A stretch of DNA of 64,000 nucleotides, from positions 310,001 through 374,000 of the forward strand of contig JABYQU010000016.1 in assembly GCA_022264855.1 (NCBI GenBank), read 5' to 3'. This DNA comes from Lenzites betulinus (lineage: Eukaryota; Basidiomycota; Agaricomycetes; Polyporales; Polyporaceae). Made by a program: the position numbers and the translations under genes. A model generated the notes under the pieces. The model was not told the DNA's origin. It ran no database searches and was given only the letters and a program-made list of their open reading frames with translations. This document shows, piece by piece, positions 24,914-36,237 of the stretch. Numbering within the stretch: the first letter of the stretch is position 1; each line of letters starts with the position of its first letter.

Positions 24914-25368
24914 ATGACTTCCTCGACCGCGGCCTCTCAGACCGAGCTCAAGGCCGCAAAGGTCCCCATCGGCTGGCGGGACCAGTGCTCTGCGTGCGTC
25001 CGCCATGTTGCTGTCCGTCGTCACCTGCCCATGCGCTAACGGGCTGGCTACCTTCTGCTGTTCGTCCCGACGGATGTGATATGTTTGGCGGGAATGCGCG
25101 GGGAGACAGGCTGCTCATCCCACTGAACGTGTGCAGGAAAGACAAGCTGTACATGCCCTGGGAGTGCGAAAACGAGCGGCATGCATACGAGAAGTGAGTG
25201 CCTGTCCGTGTTCCTCCGTGCTGCGATGGCTGAGGGTGCGTGCCAGGTGTCAATACGACGAGTAAGCGTCCGCCTCGTTCTTCCGCGAATGCACGGAGCC
25301 TAACAGATTGCAGCTACATGCGCCGGATGAAGGAGCTCTCGAAGCGCAAGCTCGAGGCGGAGGAGTGA
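24914..25368 (+). CDS. NDUFB7: complex I subunit NDUFB7 (B18)
   Basis: Exons 24914-24993, 25110-25193, 25247-25261 and 25314-25368 give 77 residues. The twin CX9C motif of the B18 subunit is complete: the Cys of DQCSA pairs with that of LNVCRK, and WECENER with EKCQYDDY. The helix MRRMKELSKRKLEAEE ends the protein. It is an accessory subunit of NADH:ubiquinone oxidoreductase on the intermembrane-space side. There is no presequence, as expected for CX9C proteins imported by the MIA40 route. Exon 3 is just 15 bases. The frame is open upstream to another ATG at 24665, but that part is not conserved, so I chose 24914. Confidence 0.93.
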
Positions 25369-25589
25369 TGTATCCCTGTCGTTCTGTCTATCATTGCTTT
25401 CTCTTGCGCCACCCCTACTTTCCATCGTGGTGAGACGGAACAAAGCCATCACATCGTGCAAAACATCTTGACTGGGTGACAAGGTGTGTATGTCGCTGTG
25501 AGTGGGGACATGCGGATGTGCATTACAGTTTGGGTGATGATGTCCCAAGTATGAGCGTAAGATACCTCCCTCGACCGGGCCTGCAAACT

Positions 25590-26634
25590 CTACACCTTGC
25601 GACCGTTCTCGCGCTCCCACCGCGCGATCTCTTTCTTGACGCGCTCGGTGACGTCCGCGACGGTGCTTGCCTTGCCGAACGCATCCACAAACCGGCCTTC
25701 CGGGTCCATAAAGTAGAAGAAGATGGAGTGGTCCACGAGATAGTCATCTCCGGGCTTCGCGTCCGGCGGTGTCGAGAAGTAGACGCGGTACGCCTTGCAC
25801 GTCGCCTTCAGCGTCGCGTAGTCTCCCGTGAGGCCGACGAGCCGGGGGTGGAACTCGGCGACGTAGCGCGAGATTTGGGGCACAGTGTCCCGTGCAGGGT
25901 CGACGGAGATGAAGATGGGCTGTACGATGGGGCCGTACTCGGCGTCTGGAGCAAGCAAAGTGAATACGGGCAGGAGATTGATGAGCCGGAGAAACGCACC
26001 GAGCTTGTCGACGGCGTCACTCATCTTGTCCAGTTCCTCGGGACAGATGTCGGGGCAGTTGGTGAAGCCGAAGTAAATGAGAGACCATTTCCCGAGCAGA
26101 TCCTTCTCTGTGAAGGGCTCGCCCTTGTGTGTGGTGAGGGTGAATGGCCCGCCCACTTGGGGGCGTCCGACTACCGAGTCCTCACGTTCTTTGCCTATAC
26201 ATGACGGTCAGACGAGTTGTACGGCGCACAATTAGTAGCATAGCGCACGGCGTTGCTCCTGGAGCTTCTCCTTCTCGTTACGGAAGTAGAAGAAGAGGGC
26301 GGTACCGGTGAGGACGAACAGCGCAGCGGCTGTCGGAGTAAAGACCTGTACTCATCGCTGAGCCATGCATTCGTCGCAGTAGACTGGGGACCAGAAGACG
26401 ACATACGCCAATGGCAGCGCGGTCCCGTTCGCCAGAGGAGGTTTGGTGGATCGGGTTCAGCTTCGGGTCTTTCGGGTCTGGCTGTTGCGAGTACGCGCGC
26501 CGCGAGGAGAGTCTTGTTGAGACCGGTCGTAGGTATGCTGATGTGCTTGGAAGAACATTTCTTGGGTTCAAACAGCGTCGAGAGGAGGAGGCGGAAGCCC
26601 GAGGGAGAGCAGCGAGGAGGGAGCGGGCAGACAT
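25590..26634 (-). CDS. SCO1: SCO1-family mitochondrial copper chaperone
   Basis: Exons 26407-26634, 26249-26345, 26000-26194 and 25590-25945 give 291 residues. A basic Ser/Arg/Leu-rich presequence (MSARSLLAALPRA) is followed by one membrane span (about 80-98). The thioredoxin-like domain starts at VGGPFTLTTH. Copper ligands are present: CPDICPEEL (CxxxC, about 155-159) and the His of LVDHSIFF (about 246). SCO proteins deliver copper to the CuA site of cytochrome oxidase subunit 2. The last intron (25946-25999) is 54 bases without an in-frame stop, so its retention would insert 18 residues. The 5' leader carries two telomere-type repeats. The gene converges on NDUFB7 with a 221-base gap. Confidence 0.95.
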
Positions 26635-26639
26635 GTCTA

Positions 26640-26654
26640 CCCCTAACCCTAACA
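26640..26654 (-). repeat. two TTAGGG telomere-type repeats in the SCO1 leader
   Basis: On the minus strand the leader reads GTTAGGGTTAGGGG, ending about six bases before the ATG. Two units are far too few for a telomere end. A telo-box-like regulatory site is possible. Confidence 0.55.
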
Positions 26655-26867
26655 AAGGTCTTCATTATACACTCGCCTCCGGCCTGGGCCCCAGACGCTG
26701 CTCAGTGTTGAGAATATTCGTCTCGTTTATTCTACTGCAAGGGTACAACATTCTACGATACATCTACGCATCCTACATCTGCTGGCCTTTTTTTGCATGC
26801 GTGGAAGTGACCGAAGCCGGAACAGATCAAGGGACACACAGTACACCCCGGCCGGTCACTGCGAAAC

Positions 26868-27630
26868 TCAGCCCATGACACTCTTCATGGCTACCGAGCT
26901 TGTTACAATCTCGTTCACTATTTTGCGCTCACGTATAGGGTCTTTTGCCGCCTCTTTCACCGTTGGTTCGCCGTTCAATTTGTAGTACTGCACGCAGGCT
27001 AAGCATACCGTCCATTAAATCAAATAATCGCACCGACCTTCTTCACGCTTGCCCAGTCTGTTATCTGGGCAAGATCGTCGAGCGGGACGAGGGTGCCCTC
27101 GACTACGGCGTTCATTTGTGTCTCGACATCTTCGAGGTCGGGGGAGGATATCCTGACCACGATCAGAGCAGTCGATGCATCCGAGACGCCGTATCGCCGT
27201 ATCGCCTCGGTAATCTGGCCGAGGGTGGATCGTAAGTCAAAAGGATAGCGCGGACGACCGGAGGAAATGCACATTATTGGTGGGGTTCAGAGCCCAGAGG
27301 ATCTCGGAGTGTACAGTCTTGGTACGGAGCGCACCCTGTGCCTGAGCGAGGATGGCTTGATATACCGCCGTCTGCAAGTGCAGCGGGCTACATATCTGAA
27401 ATTCTATGAATTATATGTTCCACACAAGGACCATGCAGCTAATGTACCAGGCGAGCATCGACAAAGGCAAAGTTGACGGCTTCACGCTCGGCATCGCCCT
27501 CTGGTCCCTCGAGCTGGCTGGCGCGCACAATCCGCGTCCTTAGCGCTGCGGAATTGGAGACATTCGTGTAGAGGGCGACGTGCACGGTGGAGAACGCGGT
27601 GGGGAGATGGGGGTAGTGGAGGGAGAGCAT
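26868..27630 (-). CDS. CGI121: KEOPS/EKC complex subunit CGI121
   Basis: Exons 27448-27630, 27273-27395, 27038-27214 and 26868-26987 give 200 residues. The layout matches CGI121/TPRKB: an N-terminal strand region (TVHVALYTNVSNSAALR), DARLICSPLHLQTAVYQAIL, TKTVHSEILWALNPTNN, then ITEAIRRYGVSDASTALIVV, DWASVKKYYKLNG, and the end IVTSSVAMKSVMG. KEOPS makes the t6A modification of ANN-decoding tRNAs, and in yeast it also affects telomeres; CGI121 binds the kinase BUD32 and tRNA. Exon 2 begins at an acceptor CAG just before ATATGTAGC; an alternative AG downstream would break the frame. The gene diverges from the PDI-like gene across 180 bases. Confidence 0.92.
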
Positions 27631-27810
27631 GTCGAGGGCAGCCACCGCGGCCCGCCCGCGCAAGGATGTACGTGACTGCACGCGTGGCTGTGGGCGCATA
27701 CACCTCTCTTCCGCTCACCACCACCTCCCGCCTGCTCTCTTTCTTGGTCTTGGGCCCACTCATTCACTTGGCTTTCTCTTTCACATGCGGTTGTGCCCGC
27801 GACGACAACT
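27631..27810. promoter_or_regulatory. short divergent promoter, CGI121 and PDI-like gene
   Basis: Only 180 bases separate the two ATGs, so both promoters must overlap here. It holds CT-rich sequence on the plus strand and no clear TATA box. Confidence 0.5.
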
Positions 27811-30014
27811 ATGAAGCTGCTTCCCCTCGCGAGACTGTCCTTCTCTCTCCTTGTCTCCTCCGTTATTCTAGCCGCGACTGCCCTCCCAGTCGAGTCCTCC
27901 GAGACCGAGCTCCTCGTACTCACACCCGACAACTTTGAATCCGTCGTCTCTGAGGGCGTCTGGTATGTTGATTCGAACTGTTGTTACTGATCAGAGGGCC
28001 TTACGCGGCGGCAGGTTTATCGAACACTTCTCTCCCTACTGTGGCCATTGCAGAAACTTTGCGCCCACATGGAAACAGCTGGTAGAGCAAACGGAAAGCA
28101 AGGTAGACCCCGGTATCCATCTTGCTCAGGTCAACTGTGCTGTTCACGGAGGTACGTCCACCGCCCGGCGTGAAGGTCATTCGCTAGCGTAGTTCTGACA
28201 CGCCCGGAAGACCTCTGTCGTAAGAATGGCGTCGATGGCTACCCCCAGATGAACCTCTACCGTAATGGAAAGTTCGTGGAGGCCTTCAAGCAATCTCGTA
28301 CCCTCGACATCCTTACCGCCTACCTCGACGCCCACGCCGAACCGCGCAATCCTCCTGCTCCTGCTCCTACCACAACTGCCCTCCAGATTGAGCCCACGGG
28401 TGTTGTTCAGGATGTGCTTGTGGCAGATGCGCAGAAAGCCCGGGAGAATGTGAATGCTGGCGGCGTCGTAATCTCGCTGGACGAGAGCAACTTCAAGTCC
28501 ACCGTGGACAAGGGAGACATCTTCGTCAAGTTTTTTGCACCTTGGTAAGCTCGGATACCACACCGTAACCATTGCAAGGGCTTACCCGCTGTAGGTGTGG
28601 TCATTGCAAGAAACTCGCCCCGATTTGGAAGCAGCTTGCCGGTACTATGCAGCACAAGCTGAATATCGCCGAGGTTAATTGCGAAGAACATAAGGCGCTC
28701 TGCAAGCTGGAAGGCATCGAGGGATACCCGATGCTGTTCTACTATGGCGGGAAAGGCGCGAAGACTGAGTATACCGGCGGGCGGAAGCTTGACCAGCTCA
28801 CGGCTTTCGCCAACAAGGTGTCCGGGCCGTAAGTTTCAATGACATCAGTATGTGCTCGTATTGATTGTCGCTTAGTGGGGTGCAGGAATTGAAATATGGT
28901 GAACTGGAGGATCGTGTTGCAGAACACTCTGTCCTCTATCTTCTGCTCCACGCGCCCACCGACAAGGCAATCTTCGTGGGTGTATATACGTGTATTGCCT
29001 CAAACGGGGTTGTAACATTTTCATACAGAACCAGGTCGTGGAGGCGTCCCATGTCCTCTTTGGCTCGCCGGCCCTCTTCACGTCTACTTCCAGCGCGTTC
29101 TACGACCACTACAACATCAAGCCCGGTTCTGCGGCCCTCGTTGCGCTCAAAGATCACGACCCGAACGTTCCTGCTGCTGTTTACCATATCCCGAAACCCG
29201 TTTCCTCAGTGCAGGAAAGGCAAGACCTTGTCGATTGGGTTGGTCTCTATATCTACATCCATTTTTGCACGCACACTGACGTATTCTTTGCAAACCAGCT
29301 GCTCCGCAACCGCCTACCAACCGCGCTTGAGCTCGACTCGGACAACTTCCAGGACGTGATGAACGCGCCGCATAAGCCGCTAGTCGTCATCGTCGCCACC
29401 CCACAGCGCGACCTCAAACAAATCGCAAAGGAGGTTGAGTCTGTCGCGCGCAAATGGCGCGACGCACGCGAGCACGCGCCCGTCGTGTTCACGTGGATGG
29501 ACGCGGACAAGTGGGGCAAGTGGCTGAAGGGCATGTATGGCCTGAAGGCTGCTAGCCTTCCCCGTGCGGTCGTCGCGAACCATACGGTGAGTGAGGGGTC
29601 TGTTGCGGGAGACTGTTGTGGTGGCTGACGGCCGGACTGCAGAGCCTGGTGTACTATGACAAGGACCAGTACGGGGAGACGATCAAGCTCACCCCTTCGA
29701 GCCTCTTCTCCGCGATCAACGGGGCAATGAAGGGCACGATTCCCTACAAGCACTCTGAGAATGCGGTTGAACGCCTTGCGAGGGTATGTGTGCTCCCGTA
29801 TCTGTTGCTCATGTCGCCGGGGCTGATTGATATCCAGTATCTCAACGGCAAGCTCGTGGCACTGGAGGGCTATGTCACCGAGAACCCTTGGCATATGGTG
29901 TTTTACGCTGTTGTCGCACTTGGTGTGCTCGGGCTCGGGCTCAAGCGCTTGCTTGCAGACACAGACGATTCGAGGGAAGGGGGATATTTGCGCAAGGAGG
30001 GGCGTCTTGACTAG
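27811..30014 (+). CDS. membrane-bound PDI/TMX-like thioredoxin protein
   Basis: Exons 27811-27962, 28015-28151, 28211-28544, 28595-28828, 28876-28975, 29029-29238, 29299-29586, 29643-29783 and 29838-30014 give 590 residues. A signal peptide (MKLLPLARLSFSLLVSSVIL) leads into two thioredoxin domains with CGHC sites: FSPYCGHCRNF (about 59-62) and FAPWCGHCKKLAP (about 209-212). Inactive thioredoxin-like parts follow, then one membrane span near the C-terminus (about 549-570) and a short basic cytosolic tail. There is no KDEL/HDEL; membrane anchoring replaces retrieval. It should catalyse disulfide formation or exchange in the ER. The layout resembles yeast Eps1 and animal TMX3; orthology is not proven. 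Confidence 0.93.
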
Positions 30015-30295
30015 TATGTACATTTTGGATCGTACGCTACTTAGTGCGTCTCGTAGCGGTCGTAATAGGTGGTTAATGCATGCGGATCCAATCGTCGGAT
30101 GTTCTCTACGTCTAAGGCGACAGATGCAAAAAGCAGAGGCAAATGATGCAGGTATAGACATTAGTAGTGCTACAGTAGTGGTACGCGAGCAGGCAGCGGT
30201 GCAGCTATAGTACAATGAGCGAGTGAAAGCATGCGAGCACGAGAACAGTCCGTCGACACAACAGAGCGTGTAGGAACCAGCCTACCACGCGGCAC
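30015..30295. other. convergent 3' spacer
   Basis: 281 bases between the PDI-like gene and the large PPR gene, which meet end to end. Nothing else is seen. Confidence 0.5.
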
Positions 30296-33200
30296 TCATG
30301 GGAAGCTCGGGCTCAAGGGAGATGTTGCCGTCGCTTCCGCGGGGGACGGTGCCCAAGGGGAGACGGAGTCGTCGAGCATGATGCCGCTGATCCGCTGGTA
30401 GACAGCGGGAGGGAACATCCGTGCCTGTAGGCGTTGGAGGAGCGCGATGGCACGGTCGCGTTCACTGTTGCCGAGCTCGGCGCGGACCATAGCTTCCCAT
30501 GTTGAGGGCTGGGGAACGTACAGTCAGATAACTGCGAATACTCGGCGACTTAACAAACGTACCTCGCGGAAGACTGGTGCATCAGCAGGGATAGGAGCAG
30601 TAGACTGAGGCTTATTCTGGTGGGGTGCGTGGTTGTGCGGTGCTGCGACACCCTCCTGAGGATCCTCGAGGGCCTCGAAGATCTCGCGGGAACGTTCGAT
30701 CTGGCCGTTGGACGCGTACCCCTTGATGAGCAGGTTCGCGATGTATGCCGTCATGTGCACGCCGCTGGCACGAAGACGCTCGAGGTACGTCGGGGCAAGG
30801 TCCATGCGGCGCAGGGTGACGAGCGAATTGATCAGGGCCTCGTATACGACCGCATCCGGCATGGGAGATCCGCGCTGGGACGTCGTGGGATGTGTCGCAA
30901 TGGAGTCGAAAACGGCGAGAACCTGATCAAGGTCTTTCTGCACGCAGCCCCACGCATTGATGAGCGCCGCCCAGTGAGTACCCTGCACGGAGACGTTGCG
31001 GTCGGCGACTAGTTCGGCGAAAGTCGTCTGCATCGCAGGGACATCGATGGGCTCGATGCACCCGTATGCGTCGATAAGGAGCTATGTGAGATAGACATGT
31101 TAGCTTGTACAGCATATAGGCGAAGTGTCAAAATAGACGAACCTTGTATGTGTGCGCGGTGGGCTGGACGTTCGCCTCCCGGAGGGCGTTGTAGTAGTAC
31201 AGTACTCGCTCGCGATCGGGCTTCGTGTGCGTGTAGAGCTGCATCATCGTGTTGTAAGGCGGTACACGGGGCTTGAACGTCGGCTCGCTGGTCATTTCGT
31301 GGAAGAGCAGCTCGGCGGATGCGGCGTCGCCGACACGGCAGCATGCCGCGATGACAGCTCCATAGGTGACCGAGGTAGGCTGTACATTGCGCGCCTTCAT
31401 GTCCTGGAAGAGATGGAGGGCGTAGTCGGCCTTGCGAGCCTTCGCGAGCTTGGAGATGACAGTGTTGTACATGAAGATGTTGGGGACGACGCCATACGAC
31501 TGCGATTCCTGGTAGAGCGCCATGGCGTTCGAGGTGTCGTCGGTCGTATCCTTGACGTTGAGGATGAGTGCGCCGTACGCATCAGCGGAAGGCACACCGC
31601 CCTGCTGGAGAATACGCTGCCGATGGACGTGCGCAGCGTCGATATCTCCTGCGTGCGCCAGCCCGATGATCATATGGTCCTCGACAAGGAACCACCCTGA
31701 CGCTTGCCATTGTTTAGGGTTCTCGAGGGCTCCGAGGACGGTTTGTGTAGTATGGTATAGGTCCCGGATCTTCTCTGTTTCGCCAAGACGACCGAGGGCA
31801 CTGATCAGCCTGGCGATGACGATAGCCCGGGGGTAGATGCCCTTGTCTGCGCCATTTTGGAACCGTTGGTACGCCGAGAGGACAGCTGTTCTGTTACCGC
31901 CGGGGAAGAACTCGCCCACGAGATGGCTGTGAGCACTGTCGATACGGGCGGACGGGTGGAGTTGGACGGAGGAGACCGGCGTAGCAGGGGTCTCATCCCA
32001 AGAGGAGGGCGTTTCGAAAGACTGCGCGGAGGCGACCGACGGTGACTGCTGGATGCGCTGGAGCTCTTCATAACGCGAGGCAAATGGCTCGCCAAGCTGA
32101 GCGAGGAGGCGAACGGAGTTCAAGTCACTCGAAGACAGCTCACGGACTAGCTGTCCTTTGGCATGCTCGCTGAACTGCGAGATGTCAACCGAGTGCTGCA
32201 GGAGATCGTCGACAAGAGTATTCAGCGATGCGGCAGAGTCCACGTCGCCAGCCAGGATGACGTCCAAAAGTGCCTCCCACTCCCTCGAAGAAAGGGCAAG
32301 CGTGGGGTTGTTCCTCTGGAGCGCGTATGCGTTCAGGCAAGCCTCGGTGAATGTCGCGGAGTGCAGCGCGCCGACATCCGCGAGCAGAGCAGATAGTCGT
32401 AGCAAGTGCGTCAACGAAATGCTGGGGGCTGTGAGCATGTTCGAGACAACATCTGTAACAAAGCGTCGTGTCCCCTCGATTCGCCGCTGTGTGTTGGTAG
32501 AGTCAAACATCTCCAGAGTCTCGCCATATTGAAGCACTTGTAGTTGACGTGACGCAATCTTGTTCGCTAGGTCAAGGGCCTGTTCCGGTTGTTGGCGCTT
32601 CCAGTACTCCATGACCAATCGTTCGCAGAGGGTGCGTGAGGTTTCCCGCTGGAAGGTGAAATGAACAACATCGGTTTGCCAAGGGAGGACGTGTGCGGAA
32701 AGGAAGTCCAACAGATCCAAAGCTTTCGCTGTATCCAGATCGGCGCGCGTGTCCATGAAGCGAAGGTTCGCGGCGAGCACAGAATCCCGGTGATCGCTCA
32801 TGATGGAGGCGCCATCCTCCGGGGCGACCTGCAACCAATGAACGAAGAGCTTGTTAAGTTCTGCAACCATGCCCTCGTCTGCTAAAGCATCGAACATGGC
32901 CGTCCACGAGGTCAAGTCGGGACGGCGAGGGACAAGGGTGGGCTCGTAGGGATCTGCACTGGCGGGTTCCTGCTGCTGGAGCATGCGTTCAAACCAAGTG
33001 AGTGCTGTTGGAACGTCACCAAGCTGACAAAAACCGGCTACTGTTTGAGAGAAGGTCGCAGAGGAGGGGGGAGGGATATCCGTGGGGTTCAGCACTTGCC
33101 CTGAGGGGGCGTCCATCATTTGCTCGAGGAGGCCGAGCGCTTCTGCAGGTTGTCCACAGCGGAAGTAAGCGGCAAGCATCTCGTTCCAGACGGCGGTTTG

Positions 33201-34120
33201 CGAAGCGCGCTGAGCGTGATCGTGCGCATCGTGGCGGAGGGCATCAAAGGACCACTGCACAGAGTCAAGACGGGAAGCGTCTTTGAACTTCTGAAACATA
33301 TCCTCGGCAGCGCGGACGTTCTGGCGACTGGCGAAGGCGGCAATGAGGCTGATATACGTCTGTGCATCCGGATTGAGGTCTGATCGCTTCTCGAGATGAG
33401 CGTAGACGGCAGAGGCAGCGTCGGTATTTGCGTGGATAACACAAGAGCGGAGAAGCTTGTTGTATACGTGAAGTGGGAACTTGGAGTTGGGGTTCACGGC
33501 GGCCGTCTGGAAGAGGGCATAGGCAGATGCGAAGTGGGAGTCTCCGCGAAGACTGGCGATACGCCTTTCCTCTTCATCAGCGTCCTGGTCGAGTGCGGCA
33601 CGACGACGTCTTTTGAGGCGGGTCTCTGCGCGACGGACAGCCTCATAGTTCTCATAGTCACGATCGGTGAGAGTGGTGATGAGAGTCGCGTATGCGCCGA
33701 AGCCGGAACGAACGAGTTGGGATGGGTCGGAGGAGGGCTCGGCAGTGAGGTTCTGAGGGCGGTGGGCAGAAGGAGCACGAAAGGCGTTGAGCTTCTCGAC
33801 GCGTTCGCGAACCTGTGAGGCCGACAAGGGCGGGCCCTGGTATGACAGAGTGGTGAGCGCTACACGAGAGAGGAGAGACGGGGAAGATGACTGACAGTGG
33901 GAGTTGTGTGCAAGCGGCTGCTGGTGTGGAACTTGGAGGGACCAGGGCCGCTGTGGCCACTGCCGCCAGAGACAGAGGAGCCCCAGCCGGTGACCGCGGT
34001 GGAAGGACCAGAGGACTGGAACTGGAGCACATTCCGGAGGGTGTGGCCGGTTTGGTTCTGGATGGTCACGACCGCGCGGGAAGTGTGGTGGAAGAGCTGA
34101 TTAGCGACCTTGGGAAGCAT
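30296..34120 (-). CDS. large mitochondrial PPR-repeat protein
   Basis: Exons 33896-34120, 31143-33836, 30563-31081 and 30296-30508 give 1,216 residues. The first exon encodes a start like a mitochondrial presequence (MLPKVANQLFHHTSRAVV). Many PPR units follow, clearest in the C-terminal half: YGALILNVKDTTDDTSNAMA, NIFMYNTVISKLAKARKAD, TSVTYGAVIAACCRVGDAAS, VPPYNTMMQLYTHTKPD and HTYKLLIDAYGCIEP. It is likely an RNA-binding factor for a mitochondrial mRNA, in the manner of Pet309/Ppr-type translation activators; the target cannot be read from sequence. The first intron uses a GTCAGT donor and is the least certain join. Without it the main frame lacks an ATG. Confidence 0.88.
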
Positions 34121-34184
34121 GGTGGTGCGTCGGCGGCATGCAAGCCGGCTGCTGCCCTATGCTTGACGGAGAGGACGGCGGGGG

Positions 34185-34232
34185 GAAGGGGACGAGGAGG
34201 AGGAGGAGGAGGAGGACGAGGACGAGGAGAGT
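34185..34232 (+). repeat. GA-rich GGA/GAC simple repeat
   Basis: A run of GGA/GAC triplets in the 5' region of the large PPR gene. Confidence 0.8.
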
Positions 34233-34684
34233 CACGGTGCGCGCGCCCGGCTTTTCGTGCTCGGCGCCTCTGCCGCACCGCGTCGCCCCTCGGCTCCCCG
34301 ATCCCGGTCTCCTCCGATCCCACCCCGCCCCTGCCGACCCCATCAGTAAATGGGGACCGGTAACGTCTGCCAGGCCAGAGTTATCTGTACATCTTTGTTT
34401 TCCCCGAGAGCGCCGGGGGAATGTGTTACTGAACCCCAGCTGTGAGAACCCTCCTGGTTTGAAAGGTATTGTAACGTTTACAGTCGTATTGCCTCGTTAC
34501 ACGGCGGGCATCCCCAGGTATATACCGATAACTAAATTAAATAATAGTAGAACGGAGAGACTGACTATGTTCTGCATATGTGCCAGCTATAAAGTCGGTC
34601 CGAACTACACCGCTGGACAGGGCGCGCCTGGAATCCAGGCGGCGAGGTGGCCCTCGGCACCCAGGTGGCTTTACACTGGAAACA

Positions 34685-35503
34685 AAGTGCCAAGAAACCA
34701 CCTGGACTCCGGCGATGCACCAACTGGTCGCCTGTGATGCCCTCGGCCGTCCCCGGCCGGGCTGATGCCCCAATATAGCCGGAAATTGCCCCCAAAGGCG
34801 GGCTGGCAGCGGCAGATTTCGCCATGGATCACTACTGACACCAGCTGCTCACGCACACATGTTAGAATGAATGACAATCATATATTTGTGGCCACAAAGT
34901 ATCAATACTACCATAGAGATCCTGCTAGATATTACAATTACAAGCGAAGTGGACGGTGGTACATTTGACTAGAGCGGGGAACAGGGGGAGCATGGCGGCG
35001 GGCTGTCAGCCTTAGAACACTGACTCAGGCCTCATATTTGCGAGCTGCACGAGCCCTTTGACGGGCCAGGGGGAGGGGGTGACATTTACACAACGACCTA
35101 GTACAGGACAGCGCACCTTTGGCAAAATATATTCCAACCAAGCGAGAATTCAGCGCCCAATGAGGGCAGCAGCGACTAGGGCGAGCACGTCGATACGGCC
35201 AGGCAGCAGCATTCAAGAATCGCGGCGAAGTCAGTGGTATTTTCTAGGCAAACTGAGCGGAGGAGGAGGAAGAGCAGGGACAGAGTGCACCTGTCATAAG
35301 TGACACATCAATGGGCAGGTTGTGGGGACTTAGAGAGAACAATCTGGAGATGATTACCATGCAGCGACTACATCAGCGTGCACATGGCAGGCGCCGCGCA
35401 GACGGCCGCCCACAGCTAGACGGCAGGCGGCTCAGAATGCCAATGGCGGCGCCTCTGGCTTCCACGTGCGGATTCCTCAATTTCCAGCTGGTTTCTTGGC
35501 ACT
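34685..35503. repeat. imperfect inverted repeat, possible non-autonomous element
   Basis: 34685-34705 (AAGTGCCAAGAAACCACCTGG) is the reverse complement of 35484-35503 with about two mismatches, and similarity continues some 12 bases beyond. About 780 bases lie between the arms. I found no clear target duplication, so a decayed short element is inference. Confidence 0.35.
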
Positions 35504-36118
35504 CTTTTTCCAACGAACAACTTTCTGCATCCCAGTCGTAGATCACCCAAAATCCAACCTGGCCCCCGTCCATCCAAACTCCAACGGCGGAGTGGCCAGC
35601 AGTGTAGGGTGCAGTGATTTTGCACGAGCTGATTAGCCAAGGGCTAATTAGCAGCCGTAATTCACGGTAAATGACATGTAAATTAGACATGTGCCCGAAA
35701 CCCCTGCGTCAATCAGGGTAAATTAGACCTCTGGGTAGTCTACTGCTGGGAGGCAAACCATGAACCATACCTTTATATGGACTTTATACCGCCAATGATC
35801 CCAAACAGGCAGTAGATCGCGCACAAACCAGAACATTGTTGGGACATATTTAGGACAAAGGTAAAATGTGCCTCAGTTGCATAAACAGTACCACAACGAG
35901 CAAATGCCCAAGGTTCTGGTCCAAAACAGTGTAGGAATAGGCCCAAAGCTGGCTTCCTGGTTCCGGGCCAGAAACAGGCTTGGAGATGACAACAAAGCAC
36001 AAATAGCCACTGTAGGCTACTTTGTTATCCGATCAATAACTTTCTAAACAGGCTTCAGGACCTGAACTAGCCTCAGAACCAGGCTGTCGACAGAAGTCCA
36101 GTTCTGGGGCTGATCCAA

Positions 36119-36132
36119 CATCAGGAAAAACC
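36119..36132 (+). repeat. left terminal inverted repeat (candidate), Plavaka element
   Basis: CATCAGGAAAAACC; 13 of 14 bases match the reverse complement of the right end. It lies 106 bases outside the transposase stop codon. Confidence 0.5.
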
Positions 36133-36237
36133 AAAAACCCTGTAGCGCGGGTGGAGGCAATGTAACATATGTAGGCGCTGTAGCATCGCACATAGGATTT
36201 TTAGTCAGATGTAGCAGCTGTAATCATATGCATATTA

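Larger units (their letters stand above)
34121..36118. other. upstream region and start of the repeat-rich island
   Basis: The first 250 bases hold the PPR promoter and a GA-rich run (34,185-34,232). After about 34,380 composition turns AT-richer. Short frames on both strands show no domain. An imperfect inverted repeat pairs 34,685 with 35,503. Confidence 0.5.

Noticed and set aside
26640..26654. Chromosome end or telomere
   Set aside because: Only two repeat units, inside a gene-dense region with genes on both sides.
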